64,000 nt of DNA from assembly GCA_944323055.1 (NCBI GenBank), contig CALUQZ010000001.1:44131-108130 (forward strand). Direction: 5' to 3'. A model generated the notes under the pieces. That model did not search any database. It saw nothing but the letters and a program-made list of their open reading frames with translations, and was not told where the DNA came from. Within the stretch, counting starts at the first letter, position 1. Each line of letters opens with the position of its first letter. Both the position numbers and the translations under genes were made by a program. This stretch comes from an uncultured Acholeplasmatales bacterium (GTDB lineage: Bacteria; Bacillota_I; Bacilli_A; Acholeplasmatales; Anaeroplasmataceae). Of this stretch, positions 1-9,459 are shown piece by piece.

Positions 1-1504
1 TGTTGGTAGTTAAAATATTAGAATCTGTAACAGAAGCAATTAAAATACCATAATACATATTATAAGTAGGCCCTTCTGCTGTATCTTCCTCTGCAGCAGT
101 TGAATCTGCTACTTCTTCAGGACCTTTAATATTTAGAGCATCTAAACTAACTACCGCATTATTAACTAAAAAGTTATTACCTAATACACCAATTAAACCA
201 GCTATATGAGTTTCATAAACCGGGCTTGCATCAACTGTAATACTACCAGCAAAACCAACATCTTCAAGTCTTCTAGCTACATTATTATAAGTATTGCCAA
301 TAAAACCAGCTACTGTTAAATTGTAATGAGTTAAACCATTTTCATAAGTAGCAGCATCAGCTTTTTTAGTATTAACTGTAATTGTACCATTTACAAAACA
401 GTTTGTTGAAGCAGCAGCTGAGAATCCGGCAAAACCACCTACATTGATATCAACCGCATCGGCAATTGAACCTCTTATTTCTTGGTTAACTGTCATTGTC
501 ACATTAACTAAGTTGTTTTCAATTGTTTGCGTATTTCTAACAGATTGGGCTAAAACAACTTCACCAACTAAACCACCAACATTAGATTGATGTCTTACAT
601 TAGCATTAATTGTTACATTATTTAAAGTTGAATTAGTAATAGCTGTATCATTTGATGTTCCACATAACCCAACTAAACCACCAACATTTTGATCATATGT
701 TACAGTGTAAGCTGTTGAGCTTGAATTGATAGTACAATCATTTAAAGTCACATTATCAATAACACCTGTATTATAACCTACAAGTAAGCCTGTATTCATT
801 TCGCTACTTCTTTCCGTTGTGATAGTAGCATTAGAGATAACTAAGTTACAAATTGTACCATTATTAACCGCAAATAAACCGTTATATTGATTGTTTGAAG
901 TTATAGTGAAATTAGAAATTGTATGATTATCTCCATCTAATCCACCTTCAAAACGTCTTGTTGATGAAGTAAAGAATGGATCTATAGCTTCATCTTTAAA
1001 ATCAAGGTCAGCAGTTAAAATATAATATGCTTCTCTATCATCAGCAATAGCTAAGAATTCATCAGTTGTACTAACTTCAATTGGGTTACTTTCTGTTCCT
1101 AAATCAGAAGTTTGATGAACTTTATCATATAATGTATAACTTCTACCATCAATTGTAACTGTAATTCTTATTGTATAACTTGTATTTTCACTTAAATCAT
1201 CAAAAACTAATTCATCAGTAACAAAATTACTACCACTAGATAAATCTTCATCTAAAGTAAATGATAAACTTTCAATTTGATCAGCTACATTATTACCATC
1301 CATATTATAAATATAAGCATATGGTGTGTAATCTGTAAATATTCTTTGACTTTCATCTGTAAAATTTGCTACTAAAGTCAATTTATTATTACGACTTGCC
1401 ACATTTAAGCTAGTTTCAATCCCACCTGTACTTGAACATGCTGTTATAACAACAGCTAATAAAAGTGCTATAAATAAACCAGCAATTTTTTTTAATCCTT
1501 TCAT
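1..1504 (-). CDS. GLUG-repeat surface lipoprotein (3' end outside the window)
   Basis: An open frame runs from an ATG at 1504 to the left edge with no stop, so at least 501 residues are visible and the C-terminus is missing. The start has a GGAGG site about 6 bases upstream. The N-terminus is a lipoprotein signal: charged MKGLKK, a hydrophobic stretch, then a lipobox ending ITAC with the Cys near residue 23. Next come a fibronectin-like beta region (about residues 30-125) and repeats containing GGLVG, GLLVG, GGFAG and AGLIG, the signature of GLUG-motif proteins. These are known as secreted or surface beta-helical proteins. Function inferred: surface adhesin or matrix protein; no catalytic motif was seen. 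Confidence 0.8.
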   Translation of the reverse strand, partial: MKGLKKIAGLFIALLLAVVITACSSTGGIETSLNVASRNNKLTLVANFTDESQRIFTDYTPYAYIYNMDGNNVADQIESLSFTLDEDLSSGSNFVTDELVFDDLSENTSYTIRITVTIDGRSYTLYDKVHQTSDLGTESNPIEVSTTDEFLAIADDREAYYILTADLDFKDEAIDPFFTSSTRRFEGGLDGDNHTISNFTITSNNQYNGLFAVNNGTICNLVISNATITTERSSEMNTGLLVGYNTGVIDNVTLNDCTINSSSTAYTVTYDQNVGGLVGLCGTSNDTAITNSTLNNVTINANVRHQSNVGGLVGEVVLAQSVRNTQTIENNLVNVTMTVNQEIRGSIADAVDINVGGFAGFSAAASTNCFVNGTITVNTKKADAATYENGLTHYNLTVAGFIGNTYNNVARRLEDVGFAGSITVDASPVYETHIAGLIGVLGNNFLVNNAVVSLDALNIKGPEEVADSTAAEEDTAEGPTYNMYYGILIASVTDSNILTTN

Positions 1505-1559
1505 TTGAACCTCCATCTATTTCAACAAGAAAAGCTTGTTTTTTTCTTCGCTAGCAAAT

Positions 1560-1588
1560 ATTATACATTAAACTCCTTTTATAAACAA
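1560..1588 (-). promoter_or_regulatory. Sigma-A promoter of the GLUG lipoprotein
   Basis: Read on the minus strand: TTGTTT (1583-1588), 17-bp spacer, TATAAT (1560-1565). The untranslated leader is about 50 bases and contains a small AACAAG/CTTGTT hairpin. Confidence 0.7.
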
Positions 1589-1733
1589 CATTTTTATTCA
1601 TTTAAAGGCTAATAAAATGTAAAATTAGGATTTAAATTTAGGATAAAAAGTTTAATTTATAATAAGAAAAAAATATTTAATTATGCTAACTAAAATTAAT
1701 ATTTTTGATAACGCTTTTTTGAGTACTCTAAAA

Positions 1734-1762
1734 TTGACATCTTTTTTATTGTATATTATAAT
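1734..1762 (+). promoter_or_regulatory. Consensus sigma-A promoter for the activase operon
   Basis: TTGACA (1734-1739), 17-bp spacer, TATAAT (1757-1762): a perfect consensus promoter. Transcription would start about 20 bases before the TTG start codon. Confidence 0.85.
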
Positions 1763-1790
1763 TATTTCGTTTTATGTGAGGTGGTAAAAA

Positions 1791-4712
1791 TTGAAAAAAA
1801 TTGGTTTAGACATTGGTTCAACAACAATAAAATGTGTAGTTTTAGATAATGATGAAATTATCTATAAAGACTATAAAAGACATTATTCACATATAAAAGA
1901 TAATTTAATTGAAAAACTTAATTTTCTTATAGATAATCACATAGCAGATAATAACTCTATGTTAGCTATTTCAGGTTCGGCTGGTATGGGTTTAGCTGAT
2001 GGAATTGGTGTTGAATTCGTACAAGAAGTTTATGCCACTAGAATAGCTGCTAATAAATTGATACCGGGAACTGATTGTATCATTGAACTTGGTGGTGAAG
2101 ATGCTAAAATCTTATTTTTAACTAATGGTATGGAAGTTAGAATGAATGGTTCTTGTGCCGGTGGTACAGGGGCATTTATTGACCAAATGGCAACATTACT
2201 AAATATTGATATTACAGAAATAAATGGTATTGCTAAAGGACATCAAAAAATTTATTCTATCGCCTCACGTTGCGGAGTTTTCGCCAAAACTGATATTCAA
2301 CCTCTACTAAATCAAGGTGCTTCTAAATCTGATATTGCTGCTTCAATTTTTCAAGCTGTTGTAAATCAAACTATCGGTGGTTTAGCTCAAGGTAGAGAAA
2401 TATATGGTAAAGTAGCTTATTTAGGCGGACCTTTAACTTTTTTAACTGAACTACAAACTGCCTTTGACAACGCTTTAAATGTCAAAGGAATTTGCCCAGA
2501 AAATTCTTTATACTATGTAGCAATAGGAGCCGCTTTAAAAGCTTCTGAAAGTTATGATTTAAAAAGTTTAGTATCAAAAATAACAAGCTATGATAATAAA
2601 GCAACTTATGCCTTTAATGAGCCATTATTTGCCAATGAAAAGGAACTTGAAGATTTTAGATTACGCCATCGTAAAGCCTTTGTTCCAACATTGCCATTAA
2701 ATGAATATGATGGTCCACTTTATTTAGGAATTGACAGTGGTTCTACTACTTTAAAATTTTTATTGATGGATGAAGATTTAAATATTCGTTATTCTAAATA
2801 TTTGCCAAATAAAGGTAATCCGATTGAAGTATTAAAAGGATTATTTTTAGATTTATACGAAACATATCCAAATATAAATATTAAAGGAGCTGCCTCAACT
2901 GGCTATGGTGAGGATTTAGCTAAAACAGCCTTTCGTTTAGATGGAGGCCTCGTTGAAACTATGGCTCATTTTTATGCTGCTAGAAAATTTATGCCTGATG
3001 TCGATTTTATAATCGATATTGGTGGTCAAGATATTAAATGTTTTAAAATTGAACATCAAACTATCTCTAATATCTTTTTAAATGAAGCTTGTTCTTCTGG
3101 TTGTGGTTCATTTTTACAAACTTTTGCTAATGCCTTAGGTTATTCAATTGAAGATTTTGCTAAACTAGGTCTTATGGCTAAAAAACCGGTAGATCTAGGT
3201 TCTAGATGTACTGTATTTATGAATTCAAGTGTAAAACAAGCTCAAAAAGATGGTGCTACAATTGATAATATTTCAGCCGGTTTATCAATATCTGTTGTAA
3301 AAAATGCCTTATATAAAGTTATTAGAGCTACTTCTGCTAAGGCTTTAGGAAAACATATAGTTGTTCAAGGTGGAACTTTTTACAATGAAGCTGTATTAAG
3401 AGCTTTTGAAAAAGAGTTAGGTTTTGATGTTGTTTGTCCTAATATTTCTGGCGTTATGGGAGCTTATGGTGCTGCCCTTTATGCTAAAAGTTTAAATAAA
3501 GAAAAATCAAGTGTTTTAAACTTAGAAGAAATTAAAGCTTTTAAACATGAAACTAAAAACTTTAATTGTGGTCTTTGTCAAAATCATTGTTTATTAACAG
3601 TAAATATATTTAATAACTCGCGTTTAATTAGCGGCAATAAATGTGAAAAGCCACTAACTAAAAAGACAACTAACACTAAAATGAATCTTTATGAAATAAC
3701 AAGAGAAAAATTAGCAAGCTATAAAGCTATTCCTGGTAAACGTGGTAAAATAGGTATACCTTTAGTCTTAAATATGTACGAATTATGGCCTTTTTGGTAC
3801 ACTTTCTTTACAAGTTTAGGCTTTGAAGTTTCAAATAGTGGTTTTTCTGACCATAAAACTTATACTTTAGGTCAACATACCATTCCTTCTGATACCGTTT
3901 GTTACCCTGCTAAATTGGTACATGGTCATATTGAAAGATTAATAAATGAAGGCTATGACACTATCTTTTATCCTTGTATGTCATACAATATTGATGAGGG
4001 TAAAGGAGATAACCATTTTAATTGTCCGATTGTAGCTTATTACCCAGAAACTATCTTAAACAATGTTAAAGCTATCAATAATATTAACTTTATTTGTGAT
4101 TTTATTGGTATTCATAATGAAGAATTATTTTTAAAGAAAATACCTATTATTTTAAATAAATATTTTAAAGGAATTACTAAAAAAGAAATCAAAGAAGCTA
4201 GTAAAAAAGCTTATGCAAAATATAGGGAACACCTAGCTTATTTAAGAAAAATGGGCGAAGAAATTATTACTACTGCTAGATTAAATCACAAACGTATTAT
4301 TGTCTTAGCTGGTAGACCTTATCATCTAGACCCTGAGATTAATCATGGTATTGATAAATTAATTGCTACTTTTGATGTTGGAATTGTAACTGAAGAAAGT
4401 ATCAGTCAACTAACTCCTAAATCTAAAGTTAATGTCTTAAATCAATGGACTTATCATGCTAGACTATATGATGCTGCTAAATATGTAGCTAAATCAAAGG
4501 ATTTAGAACTAGTTCAATTAGTTTCTTTTGGTTGTGGTCTTGATGCTATTACAACTGATGAAGTAAAATCTATTTTAGAAGAAAAAGATAAAATATACAC
4601 TCAACTAAAAATAGATGAAATAACTAATTTAGGAGCTATAAAAATTAGATTGCGTTCTTTATTTAGTGCTCTTGATGAACAGGAAGGAGAAAATAAGAAT
4701 GGATTATCCTAA
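1791..4712 (+). CDS. Acyl-CoA dehydratase activase-like protein, two BcrA/BadF ATPase domains plus DUF2229
   Basis: 973 residues starting at TTG, the only start that fits the GAGGTGG site 6-7 bases upstream. It has two tandem ASKHA-fold ATPase domains. The first (about 1-255) has phosphate loop DIGSTT and cluster-binding Cys122 (NGSCAGGTG) and Cys161 (SRCGVF). The second (about 310-580) repeats this with DSGSTT, Cys434 and Cys473. A Cys cluster at 593/596/600 leads into a DUF2229-type C-terminal region. Known relatives couple ATP hydrolysis to electron transfer via a [4Fe-4S] cluster, activating 2-hydroxyacyl-CoA dehydratases or double-cubane proteins. In many Clostridia this protein is fused to the product of the next gene, which overlaps it by 14 bases here. 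The substrate is unknown. Confidence 0.85.
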   Translation: MKKIGLDIGSTTIKCVVLDNDEIIYKDYKRHYSHIKDNLIEKLNFLIDNHIADNNSMLAISGSAGMGLADGIGVEFVQEVYATRIAANKLIPGTDCIIELGGEDAKILFLTNGMEVRMNGSCAGGTGAFIDQMATLLNIDITEINGIAKGHQKIYSIASRCGVFAKTDIQPLLNQGASKSDIAASIFQAVVNQTIGGLAQGREIYGKVAYLGGPLTFLTELQTAFDNALNVKGICPENSLYYVAIGAALKASESYDLKSLVSKITSYDNKATYAFNEPLFANEKELEDFRLRHRKAFVPTLPLNEYDGPLYLGIDSGSTTLKFLLMDEDLNIRYSKYLPNKGNPIEVLKGLFLDLYETYPNINIKGAASTGYGEDLAKTAFRLDGGLVETMAHFYAARKFMPDVDFIIDIGGQDIKCFKIEHQTISNIFLNEACSSGCGSFLQTFANALGYSIEDFAKLGLMAKKPVDLGSRCTVFMNSSVKQAQKDGATIDNISAGLSISVVKNALYKVIRATSAKALGKHIVVQGGTFYNEAVLRAFEKELGFDVVCPNISGVMGAYGAALYAKSLNKEKSSVLNLEEIKAFKHETKNFNCGLCQNHCLLTVNIFNNSRLISGNKCEKPLTKKTTNTKMNLYEITREKLASYKAIPGKRGKIGIPLVLNMYELWPFWYTFFTSLGFEVSNSGFSDHKTYTLGQHTIPSDTVCYPAKLVHGHIERLINEGYDTIFYPCMSYNIDEGKGDNHFNCPIVAYYPETILNNVKAINNINFICDFIGIHNEELFLKKIPIILNKYFKGITKKEIKEASKKAYAKYREHLAYLRKMGEEIITTARLNHKRIIVLAGRPYHLDPEINHGIDKLIATFDVGIVTEESISQLTPKSKVNVLNQWTYHARLYDAAKYVAKSKDLELVQLVSFGCGLDAITTDEVKSILEEKDKIYTQLKIDEITNLGAIKIRLRSLFSALDEQEGENKNGLS

Positions 4713-5958
4713 ATTTACTAAAGATATGGTTAAAACCCATACTATATTAATTCCTTCTATGTTAGACATTCATATGTCTCTATTTGAAAATGCTTTAAAA
4801 GGTTCTGGATATAAAGTTGAAGTTTTACATAACGAAGGACCAGAAGTCGTAGAAGAAGGTCTTAAATATGTTCATAACGACACTTGTTACCCTGCTTTAT
4901 TAGTAATTGGCCAGTTTATTGATGCCTTAAATCATCGTGATGACACCCATAATGTTGTTTTATTAATTACCCAAACGGGTGGAGGTTGTAGAGCTAGTAA
5001 TTACATTCATCTTTTAAGAAAAGCTTTAGTCAAAGCCGGCTATCCTTATGTTCCGGTTGTCAGTTTAAATGCCTCTAATTTAGAAAAAGATAGCGGGTTT
5101 ACTATTACTTATACTTTAATTAAAAAAATTGCTGCCGCTATGACATATGGTGATTTTTTAATGTATTTGCGCAATAAAGCTCGTTCATATGAAATAAATA
5201 AGGGTGATACTTATAATTTATGTGACAGATGGGTTAGTGAATTATCTAAACAATTTGATAATAATAAAGGTACTTCTTTTAGACAAATTAAAAAGAACCT
5301 CTATCAAATAGCTCATGATTTTGATAACTTACAACTAGATCTATCACATAAAAAACCACAAGTCGGTGTAGTTGGTGAAATCTACATTAAATATGCTGGT
5401 TTAGGTAATAATAACTTAGAGGATTTCTTAGTTAGTCAAAATGCGGAAGCTATGGTACCAGGTTTATACGGTTTTATTTATTACTGTTTATATAACCAAA
5501 TCTATGATTATAAAATCTATGGTAGTGGTATCTTAAAAAAATATATTGCTAAAATATTAATAAAATATTTAGAAAAAAGAGAAGATTTAATGATTAAAGC
5601 TATTAAAACTACTAAATTTACTCCTATGAAATATTTTAAAGAAACTAAAGAACTATCACATGGTGTCTTATCACATGGTACTAAAATGGGAGAAGGTTGG
5701 TTACTAACAGCTGAAATGATTGAACTTGTAGAAATTGGTTATGGCAATATAATTTGTGCTCAACCATTTGGCTGCTTACCTAATCATATTTGTGGTAAAG
5801 GCGTTATGAAGAAAATTAAAGAACTTCACCCAGAAGCTAATATTGTAGCTATTGATTATGATCCATCAGCTACGCGTGTTAATCAAGAAAATAGAATTAA
5901 GCTTATGTTATCTATTGCTAGAGAAAATATATTACCGCAAGATAAAGCTAAAATTTAA
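4699..5958 (+). CDS. HgdB/double-cubane-like iron-sulfur protein, detached C-terminal part of the activase fusion
   Basis: 419 residues from ATG 4699, chosen because GGAAGGAGA ends 8 bases upstream; the earlier in-frame starts lack a site. Conserved Cys motifs are HNDTCYP (Cys63), TQTGGGC (Cys97) and QPFGCLPNHICGKG (Cys359, Cys365), as expected for a cluster-binding CoA-dehydratase subunit-like fold. It overlaps the upstream activase by 14 bases in another frame, so the two are translationally coupled and probably form one complex. Homologues of this stretch are commonly the C-terminal end of one polypeptide of about 1400 residues. Function inferred: reductive iron-sulfur enzyme with unknown substrate. 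Confidence 0.8.
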   Translation: MDYPKFTKDMVKTHTILIPSMLDIHMSLFENALKGSGYKVEVLHNEGPEVVEEGLKYVHNDTCYPALLVIGQFIDALNHRDDTHNVVLLITQTGGGCRASNYIHLLRKALVKAGYPYVPVVSLNASNLEKDSGFTITYTLIKKIAAAMTYGDFLMYLRNKARSYEINKGDTYNLCDRWVSELSKQFDNNKGTSFRQIKKNLYQIAHDFDNLQLDLSHKKPQVGVVGEIYIKYAGLGNNNLEDFLVSQNAEAMVPGLYGFIYYCLYNQIYDYKIYGSGILKKYIAKILIKYLEKREDLMIKAIKTTKFTPMKYFKETKELSHGVLSHGTKMGEGWLLTAEMIELVEIGYGNIICAQPFGCLPNHICGKGVMKKIKELHPEANIVAIDYDPSATRVNQENRIKLMLSIARENILPQDKAKI

Positions 5959-5964
5959 GAAAAT

Positions 5965-5988
5965 AAAAAGTCCTAGTTAGGACTTTTT
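5965..5988. terminator. Bidirectional intrinsic terminator
   Basis: AAAAAGTCCTA / TAGGACTTTTT hairpin with A and T tracts on both sides. It sits between convergent genes and can stop both. It touches the PAP2 stop codon. Confidence 0.85.
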
Positions 5989-6642
5989 TTATTCTATTAA
6001 AGTAATTCTAATTTTAGCCTTATATAAAATAATAAAGGTAGATAAAATAATAGTTCCTAAAGCAAAACCACCTATAACATCTGTGAAATAATGAACACCT
6101 AAAACCATTCTAGATAAACCAATTAAGACAAGTAAAATACTAATTATAGAAATTAATATAATTTTAGCTTTTTTCTTAAAAAACAAACTATCATATATGT
6201 AATACATTATAATACCATAAAAGACGATAGATACCATTGAATGACCAGACGGATAAGATGAAGAATACTCTGTCATCCATTGCAAATCTTTAATAGGTCT
6301 ATCTCTTAAAAAGATAATCTTAACTAGCTCATTAGCTATATATGTGAAAACAGTTATTCCACATAAATACCAAAATCGTCTATCAAACCTAACACTAATA
6401 GCTACAACTAAAGCAACTACACCAACAAAATAGAAAAAACCAAATTCAGTAACAAGTCTAAAAAAGATAAACCAGAAACCATATTTACCCCCTCTAAATT
6501 GATACATTGCATCTCTAATTCTTAAATCAACTAAATTAATATTAGGCTCTTTATAGATATAAACACTAGTTAAAATAAAAATTAAACTACAAAATATTAT
6601 TAATAGTATTTCATAATAATATTTAGCTTGAAATACTTTCAC
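5989..6642 (-). CDS. PAP2-family membrane phosphatase
   Basis: 217 residues, six predicted membrane helices. The three PAP2 motifs are present in order: FLRDRP, YPSGHS, and SRMVLGVHYFTDV, matching KX6RP, PSGH and SRX5HX3D, with the catalytic His pair intact. Family members dephosphorylate phosphatidic acid, undecaprenyl pyrophosphate or related lipids at the outer membrane face. The start codon is GTG, and its G is shared with the TAG stop of the upstream NUDIX gene, so translation is coupled. Last gene of the ClC-NUDIX-PAP2 operon. The exact lipid substrate cannot be told from sequence. Confidence 0.85.
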   Translation of the reverse strand: MKVFQAKYYYEILLIIFCSLIFILTSVYIYKEPNINLVDLRIRDAMYQFRGGKYGFWFIFFRLVTEFGFFYFVGVVALVVAISVRFDRRFWYLCGITVFTYIANELVKIIFLRDRPIKDLQWMTEYSSSYPSGHSMVSIVFYGIIMYYIYDSLFFKKKAKIILISIISILLVLIGLSRMVLGVHYFTDVIGGFALGTIILSTFIILYKAKIRITLIE

Positions 6643-7166
6643 TATAAAACCTTCTCGCTATATATTTTTTCTATCTCCCCTTTAATTTCATAAATTCTAC
6701 TCCCAATATAAGAAATAAAATAATCGCTCTTAATAAAATGAAAAAATTCATTTAAACTTAAAAACTTATAATCAATAACTTCATCATTAGCTAAACTAAG
6801 TTTTACTTCTTCTTTTAAGAAAACTATATATTGATAACAATAAAAATTATCATTAACTAAACTAGATAAGCTAATCAAATCACTTTCATTAATTAAAATT
6901 CCCGTTTCTTCTCTTAATTCTCTAACAGCGGCCGTCTTTGGTTTTTCATAAGCTAAAATTCCACCACCAGTAACTTCCCACATCAATCCTGGGGCTTTAT
7001 TTGGGTGTCTTTTAGTAACTAATACCTCGCCTTTATTATTAACTACTATAATAGTTACTACTCCCATATATTCACCTGGCAACAACATAAGACCACGATC
7101 TTTAATTTTACCTGTTTTATGACCTTGATTATCTAAAACTTCAAATTGTTCAACATGATTTAACAT
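6642..7166 (-). CDS. NUDIX hydrolase
   Basis: 174 residues. A complete Nudix box is visible, starting GGILAYE and ending RELREETGI, which matches GX5EX7REUXEEXGU with all metal-binding glutamates. The N-terminal part (VLDNQGHKTG) resembles NUDIX proteins of the isopentenyl-diphosphate isomerase/MutT-like kind that clear nucleoside diphosphate derivatives. It overlaps the ClC gene by 17 bases upstream and the PAP2 gene by one base downstream. AGAAGGA precedes ATG 7166. The substrate is undetermined. Confidence 0.85.
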   Translation of the reverse strand: MLNHVEQFEVLDNQGHKTGKIKDRGLMLLPGEYMGVVTIIVVNNKGEVLVTKRHPNKAPGLMWEVTGGGILAYEKPKTAAVRELREETGILINESDLISLSSLVNDNFYCYQYIVFLKEEVKLSLANDEVIDYKFLSLNEFFHFIKSDYFISYIGSRIYEIKGEIEKIYSEKVL

Positions 7167-8382
7167 TTAAAATCCTTCTTTCTAATAATTTATAAATGTT
7201 TTGTTGTTTTAAAAGATATAACAAACTTGTACTAATAATAATACCAATTAAAACAGGTAAAAATACATTTATAAATGACCCCATTTTAAAACTTAAAGCT
7301 AAAGCTGTAAGTGGAGTTTTACAAACACTATTGTATAACACTAACATACCTACAACAACTAAAATATCATTATATTTAGTAATATTAGGAATTATATCTT
7401 TAAACATTAATGTAACAAGTAATCCACATAAAGCTCCTAAACTTAACATCGGTAATACTAAACCGCCTGATACAGCTAAACTATTAGAAAAAGCGGTACC
7501 TAATAAACGATAAAATAAATAAAATACACATAACATAATACTTGTTGTAAATAAAGGATTAGCTAAAATATTTTGTCCTGACCCGATAAAATATAAATCT
7601 TTAGTCATATAAAACAAAAATAATAAGCTAAATAGAGGAGTTAAATATAAAAAATTCTTAAATATTTTACTCATATCTTTAACTTTAATAATAGCTAATA
7701 CATATAATCTACCAACTATAAAAGCTATTATACTTACTATAACAATTAAATAATAATATTTATAATCTAAAGCTGTTTCAACAAATATCGGTAACAAATT
7801 ATGCGGATAAACTAAATAAGCTACTAAACTAGCGATTATAATTAAAATAAATCCTTTAAATAAAAATGAAATCTTAACATAATGTCTATTTTCTTCTATT
7901 AAGTGAAAGAAACCGGCTAATGGGGCTAAAAAAGCAACACAAAATCCAGTGCTACCACTAGCCGCAATTAATTCTTTATCTTTTGTTATCATTTTAGCTA
8001 AACTTGCCGATAAAGTAATTGAAGGTCCTTCACCACCTAAAGGAAAACCACAAAAATAGGCATATAACGAATCAAATAAGACTAAGAAAAACATTTTAAA
8101 AGGACTAAAATCTAAATTGCCATCATAAAATGCTTCATATTGAGGAATTCCACTTCCTAAATAGCCTTTATATTTGTTATTAATAAAAATAATGATAAAA
8201 GATAAAATTATAGCTATAACTAACATTATAAAAATTAATAAAGAATTATTACTTTGAAATATATCATTACTAATAGCTATTATTTCATGCATAATAAATT
8301 GATAAAATGATATAAATAAGCCAATTAATACACCTAGAAGTAAAATTTTTAATCCTAAATTTAAAATGCCTTTAGCTGTCAT
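7150..8382 (-). CDS. ClC-family chloride channel or H+/Cl- antiporter
   Basis: 410 residues, about ten hydrophobic segments. ClC signatures are present: GSGIP (about residue 77), GGEGPSI with the gating glutamate, GFCVAFLAPLAGFFHLIEE with the typical NAPLAG-EE pattern, and GGLVLPMLSLGA. Bacterial homologues are proton-coupled anion antiporters for Cl- or fluoride. The family is usually 400-450 residues, so this is full length. It is the first gene of the minus operon, with an AAGGTGA site and a TGA stop that shows the standard genetic code. Function inferred: acid or ion homeostasis; fluoride export is possible but not shown. Confidence 0.88.
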   Translation of the reverse strand: MTAKGILNLGLKILLLGVLIGLFISFYQFIMHEIIAISNDIFQSNNSLLIFIMLVIAIILSFIIIFINNKYKGYLGSGIPQYEAFYDGNLDFSPFKMFFLVLFDSLYAYFCGFPLGGEGPSITLSASLAKMITKDKELIAASGSTGFCVAFLAPLAGFFHLIEENRHYVKISFLFKGFILIIIASLVAYLVYPHNLLPIFVETALDYKYYYLIVIVSIIAFIVGRLYVLAIIKVKDMSKIFKNFLYLTPLFSLLFLFYMTKDLYFIGSGQNILANPLFTTSIMLCVFYLFYRLLGTAFSNSLAVSGGLVLPMLSLGALCGLLVTLMFKDIIPNITKYNDILVVVGMLVLYNSVCKTPLTALALSFKMGSFINVFLPVLIGIIISTSLLYLLKQQNIYKLLERRILNVKSC

Positions 8383-8401
8383 AATTTCACCTTCGATGCT
8401 A

Positions 8402-8407
8402 ATTATA
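8402..8407 (-). promoter_or_regulatory. -10 element of the ClC operon
   Basis: TATAAT on the minus strand about 20 bases before the ClC start. The -35 region is only a T-rich run, so this is the likely but weakly defined promoter. Confidence 0.45.
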
Positions 8408-8452
8408 ACAAATTATAAATATATAAAAAAGTAAAAATTGTGTAAGCATAAT

Positions 8453-8476
8453 AAAAAGAGCTTGTTAGCTCTTTTT
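8453..8476 (-). terminator. Terminator of the nrdD-nrdG-dut operon
   Basis: AAAAAGAGCT / AGCTCTTTTT hairpin with a 4-base loop. The minus-strand copy ends in a T run directly after the dut stop codon. Confidence 0.85.
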
Positions 8477-8957
8477 ATAGTTTATTAGTAGAACCAAAGC
8501 CTCCGATTCTTTCGTCAACAACATCATCATCTACAGTTAGACCATAAGCCAAGAAAATACCTTGAGCGAAAGCTTCACCTTGTTTAACTTCTAATACTTT
8601 ATCTTTAGAATTATTAGTCATTTTAATGAAAATATGACCTTCATTTAACGCATTATAATAATCAGCATCAATGACACCTACTGTATTATCTAAAGCTAAA
8701 CGATATTTAAAACCTAAACTAGAACGTGGTAAGATTAATAAAACATAATCTTCATCCATCTTACATCTAATACCTGTAGGTATTTTAATTGTTTCGCCAG
8801 GATTTAACACAAAACTATAAGGGGCATAAAAATCATAACCTGCACTAGCTTTAGTAGCTCTTTTAGGTTTTTTTAAAGCCTTATAAATATTTTTATCTTC
8901 TACTGACTTTAAAAATTCTTGTTCACTAACAAATTCAAATTTAGCAATTCTTGCCAT
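8475..8957 (-). CDS. dut: dUTP diphosphatase
   Basis: 160 residues. The five trimeric dUTPase motifs are in order: AGYDFYA, PRSSLGF, GVIDADYY, GEAFAQGIF and the C-terminal GGFGSTN arm. The enzyme hydrolyses dUTP to dUMP and pyrophosphate, keeping uracil out of DNA and feeding dTMP synthesis. It overlaps nrdG by 17 bases, so dNTP supply and dUTP removal are co-expressed. It carries a short N-terminal extension (about 30 residues) before motif 1. All catalytic residues, including the Asp in motif 3, are present. Confidence 0.93.
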   Translation of the reverse strand: MARIAKFEFVSEQEFLKSVEDKNIYKALKKPKRATKASAGYDFYAPYSFVLNPGETIKIPTGIRCKMDEDYVLLILPRSSLGFKYRLALDNTVGVIDADYYNALNEGHIFIKMTNNSKDKVLEVKQGEAFAQGIFLAYGLTVDDDVVDERIGGFGSTNKL

Positions 8958-9459
8958 TAGTTATCGCTCCATCATTAAATAATATTATTCTACCTGCATC
9001 AATGGTCTTTTTAACATCAATTACTCTTTGATTTTTACTACCAACCCAATGAAGTTGGGGGTCAAAATTATCAATTTCAAAACGACCATCACAAATTACA
9101 TCAAGCATCGGAATAAAAGGTAAAGAATTAATATCTTCATATAAATAACCTGTATATAACCATTTAGTTTTATTAGGATATTTAGCATTAATCTCCGCTA
9201 CTAATTCACCTATATCATTAACATTTAAAGGATGTAAAGGGTCTCCGCCACTAAAGGTTATACCATCAACATAATCTTTATCTAATTCTTTAAATATTTC
9301 TTCTTTAGCTGCTTCATCAAATAAAATACCGCCGTTAATATCATGAGTAATAGGATTATGACAACCAGGACAGTGGTGTGTACAACCGGCTACCCATAAG
9401 ACTACTCTTAAACCATAGCCATTCAACATATCATCTTTTGTTATATTATGATAACGCAT
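8941..9459 (-). CDS. nrdG: Anaerobic ribonucleotide reductase activating protein (radical SAM)
   Basis: 172 residues. CTHHCPGC gives the CX3CX2C cluster motif of radical SAM activases, followed by FSGGDPL, the GGE-like SAM-binding strand. It generates the glycyl radical on NrdD using S-adenosylmethionine and a [4Fe-4S] cluster. Its ATG overlaps the nrdD TAA by one base (TAATG), the usual coupling of this pair. It is close to the typical length of about 155-175 residues. Its presence implies growth without oxygen. Confidence 0.93.
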   Translation of the reverse strand: MRYHNITKDDMLNGYGLRVVLWVAGCTHHCPGCHNPITHDINGGILFDEAAKEEIFKELDKDYVDGITFSGGDPLHPLNVNDIGELVAEINAKYPNKTKWLYTGYLYEDINSLPFIPMLDVICDGRFEIDNFDPQLHWVGSKNQRVIDVKKTIDAGRIILFNDGAITNGKNC

